From: a virus
IMG/VR virus record: IMGVR_UViG_3300032224_000241
Span: 1 to 44,267 of that record
Length of the DNA stretch: 44,267 nt
Reading direction: 5' to 3' (one strand)
A program made the translations under genes and the position numbers. This document shows, one piece after another, positions 1 through 9,071 of the stretch. The first letter of the stretch is position 1, and each line of letters opens with the position of its first letter. The notes beneath the pieces are model-generated. The model did no database searches. It saw only the letters and a list, made by a program, of their open reading frames with translations, and was not told where the DNA came from.

Positions 1-123
1 AATAGGTTCTCAAGGTTTGACTGGTAGCCAAGGATTAACTGGCATACAAGGAAACCAAGGAACAACAGGCTCTCAAGGATTAACTGGTTCGCAGGGTGCG
101 CAAGGGGTTCAAGGATTACTTGG
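1..123. repeat. Terminal direct repeat, left copy (contig closure)
   Basis: Bases 1-123 are identical to bases 44145-44267. The reading frame of the fibre gene is preserved across the overlap, so the contig closes to a circle of about 44,144 bp. The repeat lies inside collagen-like coding DNA. It is most simply an assembly overlap of a circular or circularly permuted genome rather than a biological end, but collapse of internal repeats cannot be excluded. Confidence 0.9.
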
Positions 124-271
124 TCTGCAAGGTACTCAAGGAATTCAAAGTAATCAAGGAACAACTGGATTACAAGGTTTTACTGGTTCGCAAGGCGTTC
201 AAGGAATTACAGGAACATCACCTGCGGGCGGTGCAACAATTTCAGATATTTTAATGCTCGGTGGAATGTAA
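2..271 (+). CDS. Collagen-like tail fibre, C-terminal end (partial, continues from window end)
   Basis: This is the 3' end of the fibre gene that begins at 41797 and is cut by the window boundary. The frame is open from base 2 and reads as Gly-X-Gln triplets (for example GSQGLTGIQG) for about 70 residues. It then leaves the repeat for a short tail ending SDILMLGGM and a TAA stop. Joined through the 123-base overlap, the full gene would encode about 872 residues. The repeat is expected to form a collagen-type triple helix, making a long thin trimeric fibre. The short non-repeat end may serve as a trimerisation or attachment cap. Two small fibre-associated genes follow at once (287 and 607). 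Confidence 0.85.
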   Translation: MGSQGLTGSQGLTGIQGNQGTTGSQGLTGSQGAQGVQGLLGLQGTQGIQSNQGTTGLQGFTGSQGVQGITGTSPAGGATISDILMLGGM

Positions 272-286
272 AGAAAATGGAGAACA

Positions 287-607
287 ATGCCAACCTATAA
301 GGTATTAGCACAATCAGCGCCAAGCGCAGCAACGGCAACAACGCTTTTAACCGCCACTAGCGCAACAATCATTTCCACTCTTAATGCTTCAAATATTGGT
401 AGTACTCAAGATACTATTCGTGTTGCAGTAAGACCTGCTGGAGCAACATTAGCCAATCAACATTATATTGCTTATGGTGTACCTTTAGCAGCAAACGCAG
501 TATTTTCAATGCAAGGTGGAATTACTTTAGCCAATACAGATGTGGTTACGGTTTATTCAACTACTGGCACTACTTCATTCTCAGCATTTGGAAGCGATGG
601 TAACTAA
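287..607 (+). CDS. Small Ala/Thr-rich virion protein, fibre-associated
   Basis: The 106-residue product is rich in Ala, Thr and Ser and looks all-beta, with no cysteine and no signal peptide. It opens MPTYKVLAQS. Small proteins of this look are common next to fibre genes in phages of aquatic bacteria and are usually structural, but I cannot assign a named family. The start is supported by a GGAGAAC ribosome site just upstream. Its stop overlaps the next start (TAATGG), so the two genes are probably translationally coupled. Role inferred from position between a fibre and another fibre-like protein. Confidence 0.7.
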   Translation: MPTYKVLAQSAPSAATATTLLTATSATIISTLNASNIGSTQDTIRVAVRPAGATLANQHYIAYGVPLAANAVFSMQGGITLANTDVVTVYSTTGTTSFSAFGSDGN

Positions 608-975
608 TGGCAATTAACATAGTAGGCGGAACAGTAAGCCCATCAACGGCTTTAACCCTTAATGCTCAAACAGGAACTACATACACATTTGTTTTAACTG
701 ATGCTAACAACACATTGGTTACAGCCTCTAATGCTTCGGCTCAAACTTTTTCAATTCCTACCAATGCTTCAGTTGCTTATCCAGTAGGCGCACAAATAAA
801 TATTATTCAAATTGGTGCTGGACAAGTAACAATTCAAGCGGTAACTAGCGGAACAACTACTGTTTCTTCAACGGGAACAACTTCTACCGCACCTAAATTG
901 CGAGCGCAATATTCATCGGCGACTTTGATTAAAGCGGCAACCGATCTTTGGTATGTAATTGGTGATATAAGTTAA
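607..975 (+). CDS. Short fibre/adhesin module protein
   Basis: The 122-residue beta-rich protein is a paralogue of the C-terminal 110 or so residues of the product of 16568-17578. Both read roughly Q-(T/S)GTTYT, then PVG-Q-I, GAGQVTI, STGAT or STGTT, QYS, and end W-x-VIGDI. The module therefore occurs once as a free protein and once as the end of a longer fibre, which suggests a receptor-contacting or capping beta domain reused in two virion proteins. The start overlaps the previous stop by one base. The biochemical role is not known to me. Confidence 0.72.
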   Translation: MAINIVGGTVSPSTALTLNAQTGTTYTFVLTDANNTLVTASNASAQTFSIPTNASVAYPVGAQINIIQIGAGQVTIQAVTSGTTTVSSTGTTSTAPKLRAQYSSATLIKAATDLWYVIGDIS

Positions 976-978
976 TCA

Positions 979-1980
979 ATGAACTTAGTGGAGAAGGCGG
1001 TAGGCAAAGGCGGTAAGTTAGCGCCATTAGTTATTCCACAAGGATTAACTTCAGGAACTGGCTTAATGAATCCATCTATCTTTATAGATAATGATGGCGA
1101 TATATTAGTTAATCTCCGGCATGTTAATTATACGCTTTACCACGCAGAAAATGAACAAAGATTTCCAAGTAGGTATGGACCTTTATCTTACTTACACCCA
1201 GAAAAAGATCACAGATTAGTCACAGTTAATTACATCTGCAAGTTAGATGAAAACTTAAATATGACTAACTTTGCAAAAGTTGATACATCTGAATTAGATG
1301 TTGAACCAATTTGGGAGTTTGTCGGTGAAGAAGATTGCCGATTAGTGCAATGGGATAATAAATACTATCTAGTTGGAGTTCGGCGCGATACAACTACAAA
1401 TGGTGTTGGTCGCATGGAATATAGTCAAATAAAGATAGATAAGATCAATTGGACAGTAAAAGAAGTTAGCCGCTTAAGAATACCAGCACCTAAGCCTGAT
1501 ACCTCTTATTGCGAAAAAAACTGGGTTCCAGTAATCGACAAACCTTATCACTTCATTAAATGGTCAATGCCTACCGAATTGGTTTATGCCGACCCAAACG
1601 AAGCAAAGTGCGATCAAATATTTTTAAAGAAAACAATTACAGCCCCGGCAGATCAAAGAGGTAGTTCTCACCTTATTCCATGGGGCAATATTCACATAAG
1701 CATTACCCACGAAGTTAATTTGTTTAAGAATTATCTAAAACAAAAAGATGCTATTTATAGGCACAGACTTCTAGTGTGGGATAAAGAATTAAACTTAGTT
1801 GGATTAACTCAACCATTTTCTTTCTTAGACGGCAGGGTTGAGTTCTGTGTTGGTATAGCAAAACAAGATGATAACTTGCTTGTTAGTTTTGGCTTTCAAG
1901 ACAATGCCGCTTTTGTATTACGCGTGCCTAAATTGGTAGTGGAAGACATGATACTAGAGGCGCTATCTTATGAAAATTGA
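979..1980 (+). CDS. GH130-like beta-propeller (glycoside phosphorylase/hydrolase fold)
   Basis: The 333-residue product resembles the five-bladed propeller of the GH130 family and its relatives found beside glycosyltransferases. Visible signals are the blade motif around residues 115-135 (EEDCRLVQWDNKYYLVG), NWVPV near 182, GSSHLIPW near 230, and the closing VEFCVGIA...LLVSFGFQDN near 288-307. GH130 enzymes act on beta-mannosides, but phage and glycosyltransferase-linked members may only bind sugars. It overlaps the TPR gene by 11 bases and heads a glycan cassette with that gene and FkbM. The ribosome site is weak, so coupling with the gene before is possible. Catalytic activity is not established here. 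Confidence 0.6.
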   Translation: MNLVEKAVGKGGKLAPLVIPQGLTSGTGLMNPSIFIDNDGDILVNLRHVNYTLYHAENEQRFPSRYGPLSYLHPEKDHRLVTVNYICKLDENLNMTNFAKVDTSELDVEPIWEFVGEEDCRLVQWDNKYYLVGVRRDTTTNGVGRMEYSQIKIDKINWTVKEVSRLRIPAPKPDTSYCEKNWVPVIDKPYHFIKWSMPTELVYADPNEAKCDQIFLKKTITAPADQRGSSHLIPWGNIHISITHEVNLFKNYLKQKDAIYRHRLLVWDKELNLVGLTQPFSFLDGRVEFCVGIAKQDDNLLVSFGFQDNAAFVLRVPKLVVEDMILEALSYEN

Positions 1981-2533
1981 AGATTTAATCTTTGATCTAT
2001 CTAAAGAACCTTTTAAGGCTAGTCTAAACTTTGCAGTAGCGGTTGAATATGAAAAATTAAATCAAACCGCATCTGCGGTATCATTTTATTTACGAACAGT
2101 TGAATATAGTAAGCAGGCAAACGACCCATTTGTTTATGCTTCACTACTTAAAATGGCGCATTGTTTTAATGACCAATCAGATAGACAATATACAGTAAGT
2201 AATTGCTTACTTCAGGCTATTGCTTATTGGCCAGAGCGCCCAGAAGGTTATTTTTTACTATCACAATTCCACGAACGCTTATCTCAATGGCAAGAATGTT
2301 ATACATATGCCGAGATTGGATTGCACCGAGCCACATATCCTTCACTTCCTGCTGAAGTAGGTTACTACGGTGCTTATTGCTTAGAGTTTGAAAAAGCGGT
2401 AAGCGCATATTGGGTAGGGCGCAAAAAAGAAAGTATAGAATTATTGAATAAATTATCTAACATGGATATTGCTCCTGAATATAAAGCAACAGTAAAGCAT
2501 AATCTTGATAGGATTAAAGATGCTGTTATTTGA
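1970..2533 (+). CDS. TPR-like helical protein of the glycan cassette
   Basis: The 187-residue protein is built of helix pairs with TPR-like spacing, for example NFAVAVEYEKLNQTASAVSFY near 20-42 and RPEGYFLLSQFHERLSQW near 90-107. Such TPR proteins often sit beside or are fused to glycosyltransferases that modify surface glycans or proteins. It overlaps the GH130-like gene before it (ATGA-type, 11 bases) and the FkbM gene after it (14 bases), so the three are probably one translational unit. It likely acts as a scaffold or substrate adaptor. No catalytic motif is visible. Confidence 0.6.
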   Translation: MKIEDLIFDLSKEPFKASLNFAVAVEYEKLNQTASAVSFYLRTVEYSKQANDPFVYASLLKMAHCFNDQSDRQYTVSNCLLQAIAYWPERPEGYFLLSQFHERLSQWQECYTYAEIGLHRATYPSLPAEVGYYGAYCLEFEKAVSAYWVGRKKESIELLNKLSNMDIAPEYKATVKHNLDRIKDAVI

Positions 2534-3191
2534 TATAGGCGCAAATCGCGGTGATGCTACTTGGGTTGGCTTAAACAAAGGCTATAAAGTAATAGCATTA
2601 GAACCAGCGCCACGCATTTACAAAGAACTTGTTAAAAACTTTGTTTATAGCAACAATGTTGTTCCACTTCGCTATGCGGTATCTGATAAAGATAATGATA
2701 GGCTTAAGTTTTACGAATGCGTAGAAGATGGATTATCTACTTTAAATAAAGAATGGCTAACTAGCGACTCCATGCCATATTCAGGTAAAGAATTTCGTGA
2801 AATAGAAGTCAATACCATAACCATAGACACGCTTGCTGAAATCTATGGAAAACCTGATCTAATTAAGATAGATGTTGAAGGCGCTGAATGGTCGGTCTTT
2901 AACGGAATGACTAAATACTATGGGCAACTATGTTTTGAATGGACTTTTGAAACAATGGTAGAACATGAAAAACAACTAGATTACCTATATACTTTAGGTT
3001 ATCGAACAGTAGCACCTCAGTATATTGTAGGACACCTACAAGAACCTGAAGTAAGTTTTGAATTAAAAGAGGATAATAAACACCAACTTATTATCTGGCA
3101 TCAAGAAACTTCTGACGCTTGGATTGAAGGCGGTTGGCAAATAAGTAATTTGCGACCTACGGCAGATGTTGGAATGATATGGGTAAAATGA
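2520..3191 (+). CDS. FkbM-family SAM-dependent methyltransferase
   Basis: The 223-residue protein opens with MLLFDIGANRGD, the SAM-binding motif I of the FkbM family. It continues with an acidic motif II (IALEPAPR near 30) and the family hallmark DLIKIDVEGAEW near 118-129. FkbM enzymes O-methylate sugars or hydroxyl groups on small molecules and glycans. With the GH130-like and TPR genes it probably caps or decorates a glycan on host surface or virion. The ATG at 2520 is preferred over an upstream TTG (2505) because AGGA lies about seven bases ahead of it. It is a glycan-type, not a DNA-type, methyltransferase. Confidence 0.85.
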   Translation: MLLFDIGANRGDATWVGLNKGYKVIALEPAPRIYKELVKNFVYSNNVVPLRYAVSDKDNDRLKFYECVEDGLSTLNKEWLTSDSMPYSGKEFREIEVNTITIDTLAEIYGKPDLIKIDVEGAEWSVFNGMTKYYGQLCFEWTFETMVEHEKQLDYLYTLGYRTVAPQYIVGHLQEPEVSFELKEDNKHQLIIWHQETSDAWIEGGWQISNLRPTADVGMIWVK

Positions 3192-3206
3192 AACTAGAGG
3201 AGAACA

Positions 3207-5078
3207 ATGGGCTTATTAGATAGGTTCGCATTACGCGTTGCTAAAGAAATAAATAAAGCACCTGCCCTTCCTGCTGGTTCTGTAACTATGACTGAGCAAC
3301 AAATGATTAACAATGCAGGAATTATGACTCAGCAATATGGTCAATCAGTTTCGTTACCTAGAAACCCTATATGGCCAAATGTTCCATTTACTCCGGGTAA
3401 TCCTTTAATTCCCGGAGCGATCAACCCAGTCCGTGAAGATGGACGCGCTGACCCTAGAAGATATGAATATCAAGTTGCGCAAAATATCAACATCACGCCA
3501 ACTAAACTTATACCTTTTACAACACTACGCTCTACCGCAGATCAAGTAGATATCATTCGTAGATGTATTGAAGTAGTCAAAAATAAAATAACAGGAATGA
3601 ACTGGGATATTGTTTTATCAGATGATGCTTCAGAAAAGATTGCTGCTGAATCAGGCAAAGATCATGTTCGCGCAATGGCAGAAGCAAGAACTAAATATAC
3701 AGACGACATTGATAGACTTCGTTCGTTTTGGGAAAATCCTGATAAATCAAACGGATATACATGGTCTGATTGGATTAACTTAGCGCTAGAAGAAATCTTA
3801 GTTATTGATGCTTGGGCTATATGGCCACAGAAATCAGTAGGTGGGGATTTATACGGATTTCAAATACTTGATGGCTCAACTATCAAGCCTTTGATTGATG
3901 ATCGCGGTATGCGACCAGCACCACCTAACCCTGCGTTTCAACAAATATTGTTTGGCTTCCCTCGCTCTGAGTTTATGGCGCCAAATGAAATTGAAGACGC
4001 TGATGGTGAATTTACAGCAGACGAATTATCTTATTTAGTTAAAAACCGACGCACTTGGACTATCTATGGATTTAGCCCGACCGAGCGAGCGCTACCTTTG
4101 GCTGATATTTATTTACGCAGACAACAATGGATACGCGCTGAATATACAGATGGCGTATTACCTGAATTATTATTTACAACTGATGCTACTTTCGGCAACA
4201 ATCCAGAGTTGCTTCGTGCATACGAAAACATATTCAACGATGATTTGTCTGGACAAACTGCGCAACGCAAACGCGCTCGTTTATTACCAGCAGGTATGGC
4301 ACCAATTCAATTTGATGGATATGGCGAAAAATTCAAAGATGTATTAGATAAATATATTGTTACATCAATCTGTGGACACTTTGGCGTATTGCCTAGTGAA
4401 ATTGGATTTAGTGGCTCAGGTTCATTAGGCGCAAGCGGATTACAAGCAGGAGAAACTCTTTCAGCAGAAATAATTGGTATTCAACCTTTGGCTGATTGGA
4501 TTAGCAAGCAATTAACTAATCTATCTTATGTATATCTAGGCATGCCACGCGAACTTGAATTCAAAATATTATTTGAATCAAAGATTGATACTGAATCAGA
4601 AGCGCGTCGGGTCGATATTGAATTGAAGAATGGTGGTCGCACCGTAAATGAAGCCCGAAGCAATATGGGATTACCACTTCTTGATACCCCACAGGCTGAT
4701 ATGCCTATGCTCTACTCAGGATCAGGATTGTTCTTCTTGTCGCCAGATGGAATTATTGATGCTACAACTGCGGCAGGTGCTTCTGCGCTATCAGGAGATG
4801 AAGCCACCCCAGTAACAGATCAAATAACAACAGGAAATAAACCAACCACAGAAACAGGCAAACCAACTCCTAATGTAGTTGAAACAATGTCTGAAGATAC
4901 TCCTAGTGCTACACAAGAGGTTAAAAAATTCTTAAAGTGGATGCGTAAAGGTAATTTCAAGCGACCATTCAATTTTGAAATAGTTGAATCAGAATACGCT
5001 GAAGTGATAAATAAATATATCGCTATTGGCGATACTGAATCGGCTCGCTGGTTTGCTGAGAGATATATAGGGTTGTAA
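3207..5078 (+). CDS. Portal protein
   Basis: The 623-residue protein occupies the classic portal slot, directly ahead of a MuF-like head morphogenesis protein, protease-scaffold and capsid. The middle contains the portal-type segment IIRRCIEVVKNKITGMNWDI (about residues 114-133), then a long helical region and a clip-like part near 395-470 (SAEIIGIQPLADW). Portals form the dodecameric DNA channel at one capsid vertex and dock terminase and connector. The start has a strong GAGGAGAACA ribosome site. The C-terminal 100 residues are low-complexity Thr/Pro-rich followed by a basic patch. Its stop overlaps the next start by one base (TAATG). Confidence 0.85.
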   Translation: MGLLDRFALRVAKEINKAPALPAGSVTMTEQQMINNAGIMTQQYGQSVSLPRNPIWPNVPFTPGNPLIPGAINPVREDGRADPRRYEYQVAQNINITPTKLIPFTTLRSTADQVDIIRRCIEVVKNKITGMNWDIVLSDDASEKIAAESGKDHVRAMAEARTKYTDDIDRLRSFWENPDKSNGYTWSDWINLALEEILVIDAWAIWPQKSVGGDLYGFQILDGSTIKPLIDDRGMRPAPPNPAFQQILFGFPRSEFMAPNEIEDADGEFTADELSYLVKNRRTWTIYGFSPTERALPLADIYLRRQQWIRAEYTDGVLPELLFTTDATFGNNPELLRAYENIFNDDLSGQTAQRKRARLLPAGMAPIQFDGYGEKFKDVLDKYIVTSICGHFGVLPSEIGFSGSGSLGASGLQAGETLSAEIIGIQPLADWISKQLTNLSYVYLGMPRELEFKILFESKIDTESEARRVDIELKNGGRTVNEARSNMGLPLLDTPQADMPMLYSGSGLFFLSPDGIIDATTAAGASALSGDEATPVTDQITTGNKPTTETGKPTPNVVETMSEDTPSATQEVKKFLKWMRKGNFKRPFNFEIVESEYAEVINKYIAIGDTESARWFAERYIGL

Positions 5079-5932
5079 TGAAGCCGAACAGAACGCGATT
5101 GAAAGTTCAATTCGCGGCTCGGCATGCTCGTTCAATAAAACAAGGCATGAAGGCTATGTTCTCGCCAAAAGAAATAGCAGATTTTTGGTTTGCTTCTAAT
5201 CACCCAGTAGGAAACATAGAAACAAACGAGCCATATAAATTACAGCCAGTATTGGCTAGGGATTGGTCTAAAATCTTCATCAACCCTAAAAGTACAGAAA
5301 AACTTTACAATGCTTTAGGCAAAGTTTATGCAGACGCTTTCATATTAGGTGAAGATATAACCAGTTATGAATTAGCCAAAGCAATAGGATTGCAGAAAGC
5401 AGCACCTAGTAAGCAAAAACTGCAAAGAGCATTGACTATTAACTGGAATAAATGGACTCCCGGAAATCGCGCTGCTGCTGCTTTAGTTGACCCACCAGAA
5501 GGTCTTAAACGCCTATTACAGAGCCGAAGAATAGTTATTCAAGGACTCACTAACACCACTTTGAATCAGATTGGCACAGCGCTCGCTGAGGGGCTTAAAC
5601 AAGGTTCCACACCGAAAGAAGTAGCCGACGATCTTTCCTACATAATAGGAAATGATGACAGAGCAATAACTATTGCTCAAACTGAAATGAGCCGAGCAGT
5701 AGTGCAGGCTAGCAAGGAACTTTATGCCGAAAGCGGTGTAGAGAAGATTCAATACCTAGTCGCAGACCCTTGCGACGACTGTCAAGAAAACTACGATGCT
5801 TCGCCAATAGAGATTGGTGAGCAATTCCCCAATGGCGACCCACCAGTCCACCCAAACTGCATGTGCGATATTGCACCTTATGTAGTGGATACTGGATTAT
5901 GGGAATATGTATATGGCGAAGAAACCGAGTAA
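5078..5932 (+). CDS. MuF-like head morphogenesis protein
   Basis: The 284-residue protein ends in the Mu gpF/SPP1 gp7 type C-terminal domain. That domain has a CDDCQ cysteine pair near residues 228-232 followed by the signature PPVHPNCMCDI near 250-261, which carries the conserved His and the second cysteine pair. The N-terminal part is helical and basic. MuF proteins bind portal and are packaged in low copy in the head, sometimes carrying toxins. No extra effector domain is visible here. It is coupled to portal by a TAATG overlap, and a GGAAAAC site for the protease gene follows. Confidence 0.85.
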   Translation: MKPNRTRLKVQFAARHARSIKQGMKAMFSPKEIADFWFASNHPVGNIETNEPYKLQPVLARDWSKIFINPKSTEKLYNALGKVYADAFILGEDITSYELAKAIGLQKAAPSKQKLQRALTINWNKWTPGNRAAAALVDPPEGLKRLLQSRRIVIQGLTNTTLNQIGTALAEGLKQGSTPKEVADDLSYIIGNDDRAITIAQTEMSRAVVQASKELYAESGVEKIQYLVADPCDDCQENYDASPIEIGEQFPNGDPPVHPNCMCDIAPYVVDTGLWEYVYGEETE

Positions 5933-5941
5933 AGGAAAACT

Positions 5942-7330
5942 ATGAGCGAAAAAACAAGTGTCTATGCAGACATTCTAAAGTACGATGATAATGGCGACGG
6001 AACTCTTACCGTATATGGAAAAGCAACAGATGATGCGTTAGACATTGACCAACAAATCTGTGACCCAGTATGGCTAGACAAAGCAATGCCTGATTGGTTT
6101 AGAACTGGCGGAAATATTCGCGAGCAACACAGCAATATCGCTGCTGGTGTGGCTAAGGAGTATGAAGCAAAAGCAGACGGACACTACATCAGCGCTCTAG
6201 TTGTTGATCCAGTTTCAGTTAAAAAGGTTCAAAATCGCGTATTACGCGGATTCAGTATTGGTATCAAATCACCTCGCGTGGTTCGTGACCAAAAAGCAGC
6301 AAATGGTCGTATCATAGATGGTCAGATTGTTGAAGTATCTCTAGTAGATAGACCAGCAAACCCTAATTGTCAATTAGTTTTGGCAAAATCAATTAATGGT
6401 GAGAAAACACTAACGAAAGTAGAGGAACTCTTGGAAACCAACATAGAGAAAGAAATAGCGGGAGATTCAATGGCTATGGGTGGAGAAACCAAGACCATTC
6501 CTTCTCGCGATGAAATGATTAGTCGTTATGCATCTGCTCGCAAAGCCGTAGATGATTTAATGATGGAATGCAAGTCATACGGATATGATGACATTGACAA
6601 ACAATACGGCGAATCAGCCGAACAAGAAACTGCTGAAGGTCCTGCCGGTAGCGGAGCCGAACATGAACTTGGCGAAGTCAAAAAAGAATTAGTAGATCAA
6701 GATGGTGGCGAAACTGATTTAGCCGCTACTCCATCAACTCATAAATGTTTAGAATGTGGTTGCAATACACCACAATTAACACACGGATTAACACAAGTTG
6801 AAGTTACTGGTGCAACACCGGGAAATGAAATAGCAAATGTATCAACTGCTACTATGATTTCACCTGATCAAACACCACTACCTAAATCAACAGAAACAAT
6901 CGTTCCACCTGCAACTATTGAAGAAGTAGGAACAATTATCGAAGAAGAAGATTCTGATGAGGACAACTCAGCAGATAAGTCCCTGCTCGCTGATGTTAAA
7001 TTAAATGACATCATTGAGAAAGCCGTAAAGAGTGCTATGAGTTCGGTTGAAGCCGAAGTCGCATTGTTAAAATCTGCAAAAGAGGCAGTAGAGAACAAAG
7101 CAGCATCCCTTGAAACTGAATTAGCAACGGCAAAATCTCTCGCAATAGGTGGCGGTCCTAAAAGGGCAACCATAGCGACAGGTGCTAACAAAACAAACGA
7201 GTGGAAAGCCAAAGCAGATTTGTATTACGCAAAGGCTTCCGCAACAACCGACCAGATTCTTGCTAAAGGATTTCGTGATATGGCAAAAGAATTCTTAGCC
7301 AAATCACAGCCTGAAGTAGAATCTAAATAA
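5942..7330 (+). CDS. Prohead protease fused to scaffold
   Basis: The N-terminal 150 residues match the phage prohead protease fold (S78/U35 type). They show IREQH near 59-63 with a candidate catalytic His, then the signature RGFSIGIKSP near 99-108, and VEVSLVDRPANP near 130-141. The remaining 300 residues are acidic and low-complexity, with a CLECGC motif near 263-268 and a coiled coil near 370-395, as expected of an internal scaffold. Protease-scaffold fusions assemble inside the prohead, cut the scaffold and often the capsid N-terminus, then self-destroy. The capsid gene follows after 24 bases. Confidence 0.82.
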   Translation: MSEKTSVYADILKYDDNGDGTLTVYGKATDDALDIDQQICDPVWLDKAMPDWFRTGGNIREQHSNIAAGVAKEYEAKADGHYISALVVDPVSVKKVQNRVLRGFSIGIKSPRVVRDQKAANGRIIDGQIVEVSLVDRPANPNCQLVLAKSINGEKTLTKVEELLETNIEKEIAGDSMAMGGETKTIPSRDEMISRYASARKAVDDLMMECKSYGYDDIDKQYGESAEQETAEGPAGSGAEHELGEVKKELVDQDGGETDLAATPSTHKCLECGCNTPQLTHGLTQVEVTGATPGNEIANVSTATMISPDQTPLPKSTETIVPPATIEEVGTIIEEEDSDEDNSADKSLLADVKLNDIIEKAVKSAMSSVEAEVALLKSAKEAVENKAASLETELATAKSLAIGGGPKRATIATGANKTNEWKAKADLYYAKASATTDQILAKGFRDMAKEFLAKSQPEVESK

Positions 7331-7354
7331 CTCTTTACAGGAGAAAACAACTCA

Positions 7355-9007
7355 ATGGAAAACTTAAAAGTTCAGGACTTGTTTGATGAGTCCAATCCTA
7401 AAGTTGCTGCAGAACGCCACGAAGAATATCTTGGAGAATTAAGCAAATCGCTTTCTTCACCACGACCATTTATCAATGGCGAACTAGGAGCAGATCCAGT
7501 CAAGCAGTTAGAATCACTTGCGCTTAGCAAGTCACTAACTCCTGATGCACTTGCATCTCTAAATTCTGCATTAACTTCACAACGCGGTGCTATTGGTGAT
7601 ATCAATAAAGAAATCACTCTTACTAATCCGTTATCAACATCTTTTGCTGCTTTCGATTTGGAAGCACCAGCAAAGATGCTCACACCTCGCCCAACTCCAC
7701 TACGCAATAAGATTCCTCGTAAAAAAGGAATTGGTACTTCTCGCCGTGTAAAGCGTATTACTGCTTACACAGGTACAGGTACAGGCGTTGGAAATCAATG
7801 GCCAGGAATTGTTGAAACAACACAAAACAACTTCGCACCAGGATCATCTACAGCGCTAGAGTTAATTCGCGGTCCACAGATTTCCTACATTGCAGATGAC
7901 TTAGTGTTGCCATACAACTCATACTCACTATCTGATCAAGTATCTTTCGATGCTAATTTCTCAGGTATGGGCTATCAAGACCTTCGTCAACTATCTTCAA
8001 CCTCAACACTTTATGCAACAATGTTGATGGAAGAAAGAATGATGCTATACGCACGCGGAACAGCATCACCATATTCAGGCGCTATTGCTGCCCCAACTAT
8101 CACAACAACAGTTCGTGACAAGGCTGGTTCAGAGCAAAACATTACAACTGTTACAGGCGGACATATTTATGTATTTGTAACCGCTTCTGCTGGTTCATTT
8201 GGTGAATCTGTTTCATCAGTAGCCGTAGATACAACAGTTGCCAACAACGCAAAAGTTGTTGATGTAAATGTAACTGTTCCTTCAACTGGCGCAGTTGGTT
8301 ACAATGTTTATGTTGCAACAGGAGCAAGTAACCCAGGTCGCGCTGCTGCGTTCTATAATGGAACAACATCAACATCTGGAACTGCTGCTTTCACAATCTC
8401 AGGCGTACTTGCTACATCTGGAAATGTGCCACCAGCATCAGATACATCCGCTTACGCAACAGGATACGATGGAATTATTCCTACCGTGCTTGGCGCAAAC
8501 ACAGGTTACAACAACAATGTAAATGCTGTATTTAACACTTCTAATCCGGGTGTTGAATATCAGACAGTATTCTATAACTTGTACAACAATGTTAAGGCTG
8601 ACCCAGATGAGATTCTCATTAACGGCTCAGACCGCAAGCAATTGTCTGATGCAATTAAGAATGGCTCAACCGCTAACTACCGTATCAATCTACAACAGAC
8701 TGATGTCGGAAGTTATGTAGGTGGTACTACAATCGGCGCGCTTTACAATGAAATCACAGGTAAAATGGTTCCTTTGACCGTTCACCCATGGTTACAACAA
8801 GGCGTATCCCCTGTTCTGTCTTACACTCTGCCAATTCCTGATACTGAAGTATCAGATGTTTGGGCAGCAGTAAATGTTCAGGATTACATGGGCATTCAAT
8901 GGCCAGTAGTACAATTTACTTACGACTTCTCAACTTACTTCCGTGGAACTTTCTTCTGCTACGCACCTGCGTGGAATGGAGCAGTTTCAGGAATTAAGAG
9001 TGCTTAA
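7355..9007 (+). CDS. Major capsid protein with Ig/FN3-like insertion
   Basis: The 550-residue protein follows the protease-scaffold, as HK97-fold capsids do. The N-terminal 100 residues are charged and helical, like a delta or scaffold segment that the protease may remove. The HK97-like core appears as IPRKKGIGTSRRVKRIT near 118-134 and a long C-terminal part ending YFRGTFFCYAPAWNGAVSG. Residues about 245-365 are a Thr/Val/Ala-rich stretch that looks like an Ig or FN3 domain inserted in the core (VPSTGAVGYNVYVATGASNP), probably displayed outside as decoration. The ribosome site is CAGGAGAAAACAACTCA. A hairpin follows the stop. Confidence 0.85.
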   Translation: MENLKVQDLFDESNPKVAAERHEEYLGELSKSLSSPRPFINGELGADPVKQLESLALSKSLTPDALASLNSALTSQRGAIGDINKEITLTNPLSTSFAAFDLEAPAKMLTPRPTPLRNKIPRKKGIGTSRRVKRITAYTGTGTGVGNQWPGIVETTQNNFAPGSSTALELIRGPQISYIADDLVLPYNSYSLSDQVSFDANFSGMGYQDLRQLSSTSTLYATMLMEERMMLYARGTASPYSGAIAAPTITTTVRDKAGSEQNITTVTGGHIYVFVTASAGSFGESVSSVAVDTTVANNAKVVDVNVTVPSTGAVGYNVYVATGASNPGRAAAFYNGTTSTSGTAAFTISGVLATSGNVPPASDTSAYATGYDGIIPTVLGANTGYNNNVNAVFNTSNPGVEYQTVFYNLYNNVKADPDEILINGSDRKQLSDAIKNGSTANYRINLQQTDVGSYVGGTTIGALYNEITGKMVPLTVHPWLQQGVSPVLSYTLPIPDTEVSDVWAAVNVQDYMGIQWPVVQFTYDFSTYFRGTFFCYAPAWNGAVSGIKSA

Positions 9008-9024
9008 TAAGTAATTGAATAATG

Positions 9025-9052
9025 GTGGTGCGTCATATATTGGGCGCACCAC
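9025..9052 (+). terminator. Hairpin after the capsid gene
   Basis: An 8-bp perfect stem GTGGTGCG (9025-9032) pairs with CGCACCAC (9045-9052) across a 12-base loop. It lies between the capsid stop and the next gene. There is no long T tract (CTATTTAAC follows), so it may be a weak terminator or an mRNA 3'-end stabiliser that lets capsid mRNA outlast its neighbours. Confidence 0.55.
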
Positions 9053-9071
9053 TATTTAACAAGGAGGCAAA

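Noticed and set aside
2520-3191. A DNA methyltransferase that could supply 5-methylcytosine to the TET/JBP enzyme
   Set aside because: Motifs are those of FkbM sugar/hydroxyl methyltransferases; no PC or ENV motif of cytosine C5 enzymes.
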